A stretch of 64,000 nucleotides of DNA from Mycolicibacterium sp. CR10 (GTDB lineage Bacteria > Actinomycetota > Actinomycetes > Mycobacteriales > Mycobacteriaceae): the NCBI RefSeq assembly GCF_005222675.1, contig NZ_STGE01000003.1:1-64000 (forward strand). Reading direction: 5' to 3'. Under the pieces are notes generated by a model that did not search any database, was not told the DNA's origin, and saw only the letters and a list, made by a program, of their open reading frames with translations. Position numbers and translations under genes: made by a program. This document shows positions 62,355 through 64,000 of the stretch, in pieces. Position 1 is the first letter of the stretch; each line of letters starts with the position of its first letter.

Positions 62355-62975
62355 TTATGATTCTGCGGGCTCTTCGGCCCCTGCGTCGGCATTGGCGGCT
62401 CCGGACGCGTCGGGCACGGTGTCCACGACACCGACCATTGCGTGCCGGACCACGTGATCGCCGACCTTGTAGCCGCGCCTCATCACCGTGCCGATCACCG
62501 AATGCGACCCGTCACCTTCGTGCTGAACCGCTTCGTGCAGCCCGGGGTCGAACTCCTCACCCTCGGTGCCAAAGGCGACCAGTCCCAGACCTTCGAGTAC
62601 GCCGACCAGCTTGTCGGCGACCGACTTCAATGGACCCGTATCGAGATCGCCGTGCGCGCGCGCCCGGTCGAGATCGTCGAGCACCGGCAACAGCTGGGTC
62701 ACCACGTGGGCCTTCGCCCGTTCCGTGGCCACCTGCTGATCGCGCATCGCCCGCTTGCGGTAATTCGCGAAGTCGGCCTGGACGCGCTGCAGGTCCGCGA
62801 TCAACTCGGCGGCCTCGTCCTGAGATTCCTCAGAGACGGTGGGCACCTCCGATGCCGGCCCACCGGGGGCCGGCCCGGAGGCCGCGTTGTCGCGCACCTG
62901 ACCCGTGTCGGGGTCTATGCGTCGTTTGTCGGTGAAGGTGATCGGCTCTTCGCGCTCCTGCTCGGCGCCACTCAC
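62355..62975 (-). CDS. grpE: GrpE nucleotide exchange factor
   Basis: 206 aa. An acidic N-terminus, a long helix ([27 protein letters not shown]) and the C-terminal beta domain ([38 protein letters not shown]). It releases ADP from DnaK. The GTG start overlaps the dnaK stop by four bases. Confidence 0.96.
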   Translation of the reverse strand: MSGAEQEREEPITFTDKRRIDPDTGQVRDNAASGPAPGGPASEVPTVSEESQDEAAELIADLQRVQADFANYRKRAMRDQQVATERAKAHVVTQLLPVLDDLDRARAHGDLDTGPLKSVADKLVGVLEGLGLVAFGTEGEEFDPGLHEAVQHEGDGSHSVIGTVMRRGYKVGDHVVRHAMVGVVDTVPDASGAANADAGAEEPAES

Positions 62976-64000
62976 TTGCGCTCCTGGTCGTCCTCAACAA
63001 CCTCGGCGTCGACGACATCGTCGTCACCGGAACCGGTGGCGCCAGTGCTTTCTCCGCCGCCCGCGGCCTGCTCGGCCTGGGTGGCCTCGTAGATCGCCTG
63101 GCCCAGGGCCTGGCTCTCCTCGCCGAGCTTCTCCATCGCGGTCTTGATCGCGCCGATGTCGTTGCCGGCCAGCGCCGACTTGGCATCGGCGATCGCGCCG
63201 TCGACCTTGGTCAAGGTGTCCTCGGAAACCTTCGACCCGTTCTCGGACGCTGCACTGCGTTGTTCGGCGACGAACTTCTCCGTCTGGTAGACCAGCGACT
63301 CGGCCTGGTTGCGGACGTCGGCCTCTTCGCGACGCTGACGGTCTTCGTCGGCGTGCGCCTCGGCGTCCTTGATCATCCGGTCGATCTCTTCCTTGGACAG
63401 GCCGGAGCCTTCCTGGATGCGGATCGTGTTCTCCTTGCCGGTGCCCTTGTCCTTGGCCGTGACGTGCACGATGCCGTTGGCGTCGATGTCGAAGGTCACC
63501 TCGACCTGCGGCACGCCGCGCGGGGCCGGCGGCAGACCGGTCAGCTCGAAGGAGCCCAGAAGCTTGTTGTGCGAGGCGATCTCGCGCTCACCCTGGAACA
63601 CCTGGATCTGCACCGACGGCTGATTGTCGTCTGCGGTGGTGAAGGTTTCCGACCGCTTGGTGGGGATGGTGGTGTTTCGCTCGATCAGCTTGGTCATCAC
63701 CCCGCCCTTGGTCTCGATACCCAGGCTCAGTGGCGTGACATCAAGCAGCAGAACGTCTTTGACCTCACCCTTGAGCACGCCGGCCTGCAGCGCGGCGCCG
63801 ACGGCGACGACCTCGTCCGGGTTGACGCCCTTGTTGGGCTCCTGTCCGCCGGTCATCTCCTTGACGAGCTCGGAGACCGCGGGCATGCGGGTGGAACCAC
63901 CGACGAGCACCACGTGGTCGATGTCGCCAACCGCGATGCCTGCGTCCTTGATGACGGACTGGAACGGCTGCCGGGTGCGATCCAGCAGATCCTGAGTGAT
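62972..64000 (-). CDS. dnaK: DnaK chaperone, C-terminal part
   Basis: 343 codons of the C-terminal portion; the 5' end lies beyond the right edge. It contains the end of the ATPase domain ([33 protein letters not shown]), the linker [18 protein letters not shown], the peptide-binding domain and the helical lid, and ends in an acidic [10 protein letters not shown] tail. Its own HAIR operator would be outside the window. Confidence 0.97.
   Translation of the reverse strand: MTQDLLDRTRQPFQSVIKDAGIAVGDIDHVVLVGGSTRMPAVSELVKEMTGGQEPNKGVNPDEVVAVGAALQAGVLKGEVKDVLLLDVTPLSLGIETKGGVMTKLIERNTTIPTKRSETFTTADDNQPSVQIQVFQGEREIASHNKLLGSFELTGLPPAPRGVPQVEVTFDIDANGIVHVTAKDKGTGKENTIRIQEGSGLSKEEIDRMIKDAEAHADEDRQRREEADVRNQAESLVYQTEKFVAEQRSAASENGSKVSEDTLTKVDGAIADAKSALAGNDIGAIKTAMEKLGEESQALGQAIYEATQAEQAAGGGESTGATGSGDDDVVDAEVVEDDQERK

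Overview
The window looks like the chromosome of a fast-growing Mycobacterium (Mycolicibacterium-type). It is GC-rich throughout, it uses GTG starts often, and it carries the mycobacterial heat-shock block dnaK-grpE-dnaJ-hspR, ClpB starting SFNPTTKTQ behind an HspR-type (HAIR) inverted repeat, purA, class II fba, metZ, purT, a type II flavohaemoglobin and neighbours matching Rv0356c-Rv0365c and Rv0380c-Rv0391 of M. tuberculosis. Every gene name rests on motifs and gene order read by eye; no database search was run.

Layout. 1-4561: the start of a 13E12/DUF222 gene, an SDR, a TetR regulator divergent from an alpha/beta hydrolase, and an amidohydrolase. 4581-8914 (minus): marR-purT-small membrane protein-rhodanese-metZ-hypothetical, tightly packed. 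8978-17118: an MmpL-type exporter, a hydrolase, a P450 and a 3Fe-4S ferredoxin on plus, facing a membrane protein and a BM3-like P450-reductase fusion on minus. 17201-26922: GGDEF protein, thioesterase, purA, Rv0358-like, M50 protease, a CDF zinc exporter behind a perfect inverted repeat, DUF3151, an NTF2-like membrane protein, fba, an alcohol dehydrogenase and DedA.

26940-40549 (minus) is the unusual part: five genes, 4537 codons in total, in which every junction is a 4-base ATGA or GTGA overlap. The order is M14 zinc carboxypeptidase, a DUF6603-like beta-rich giant, two more giants (1027 and 1499 aa) and a 575-aa protein. None shows a signal peptide, membrane helix or ATPase motif. I recall similar large proteins as uncharacterised products in other bacteria, but I know of no described function. 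The block lies between homologues of Rv0364 and Rv0365c, which are adjacent in M. tuberculosis, so it looks like an insertion. This is the best candidate for an undescribed system.

40689-64000: NhaA fused to a DsbA-like domain, a GH76-type protein, a TetR/MFS efflux pair with a perfect operator palindrome, a SpoU methyltransferase, a lipoprotein, an SDR, an Rv0383c-like protein, an Abhydrolase_10 protein, clpB, an ABM-membrane protein with guanine deaminase, a GAP/Sap protein, a TetR regulator with two matching operators in front of a membrane protein, flavohaemoglobin, aldose epimerase, then hspR-dnaJ-grpE-dnaK, with dnaK running off the right edge. I saw no tRNA, rRNA, insertion sequence or CRISPR array.
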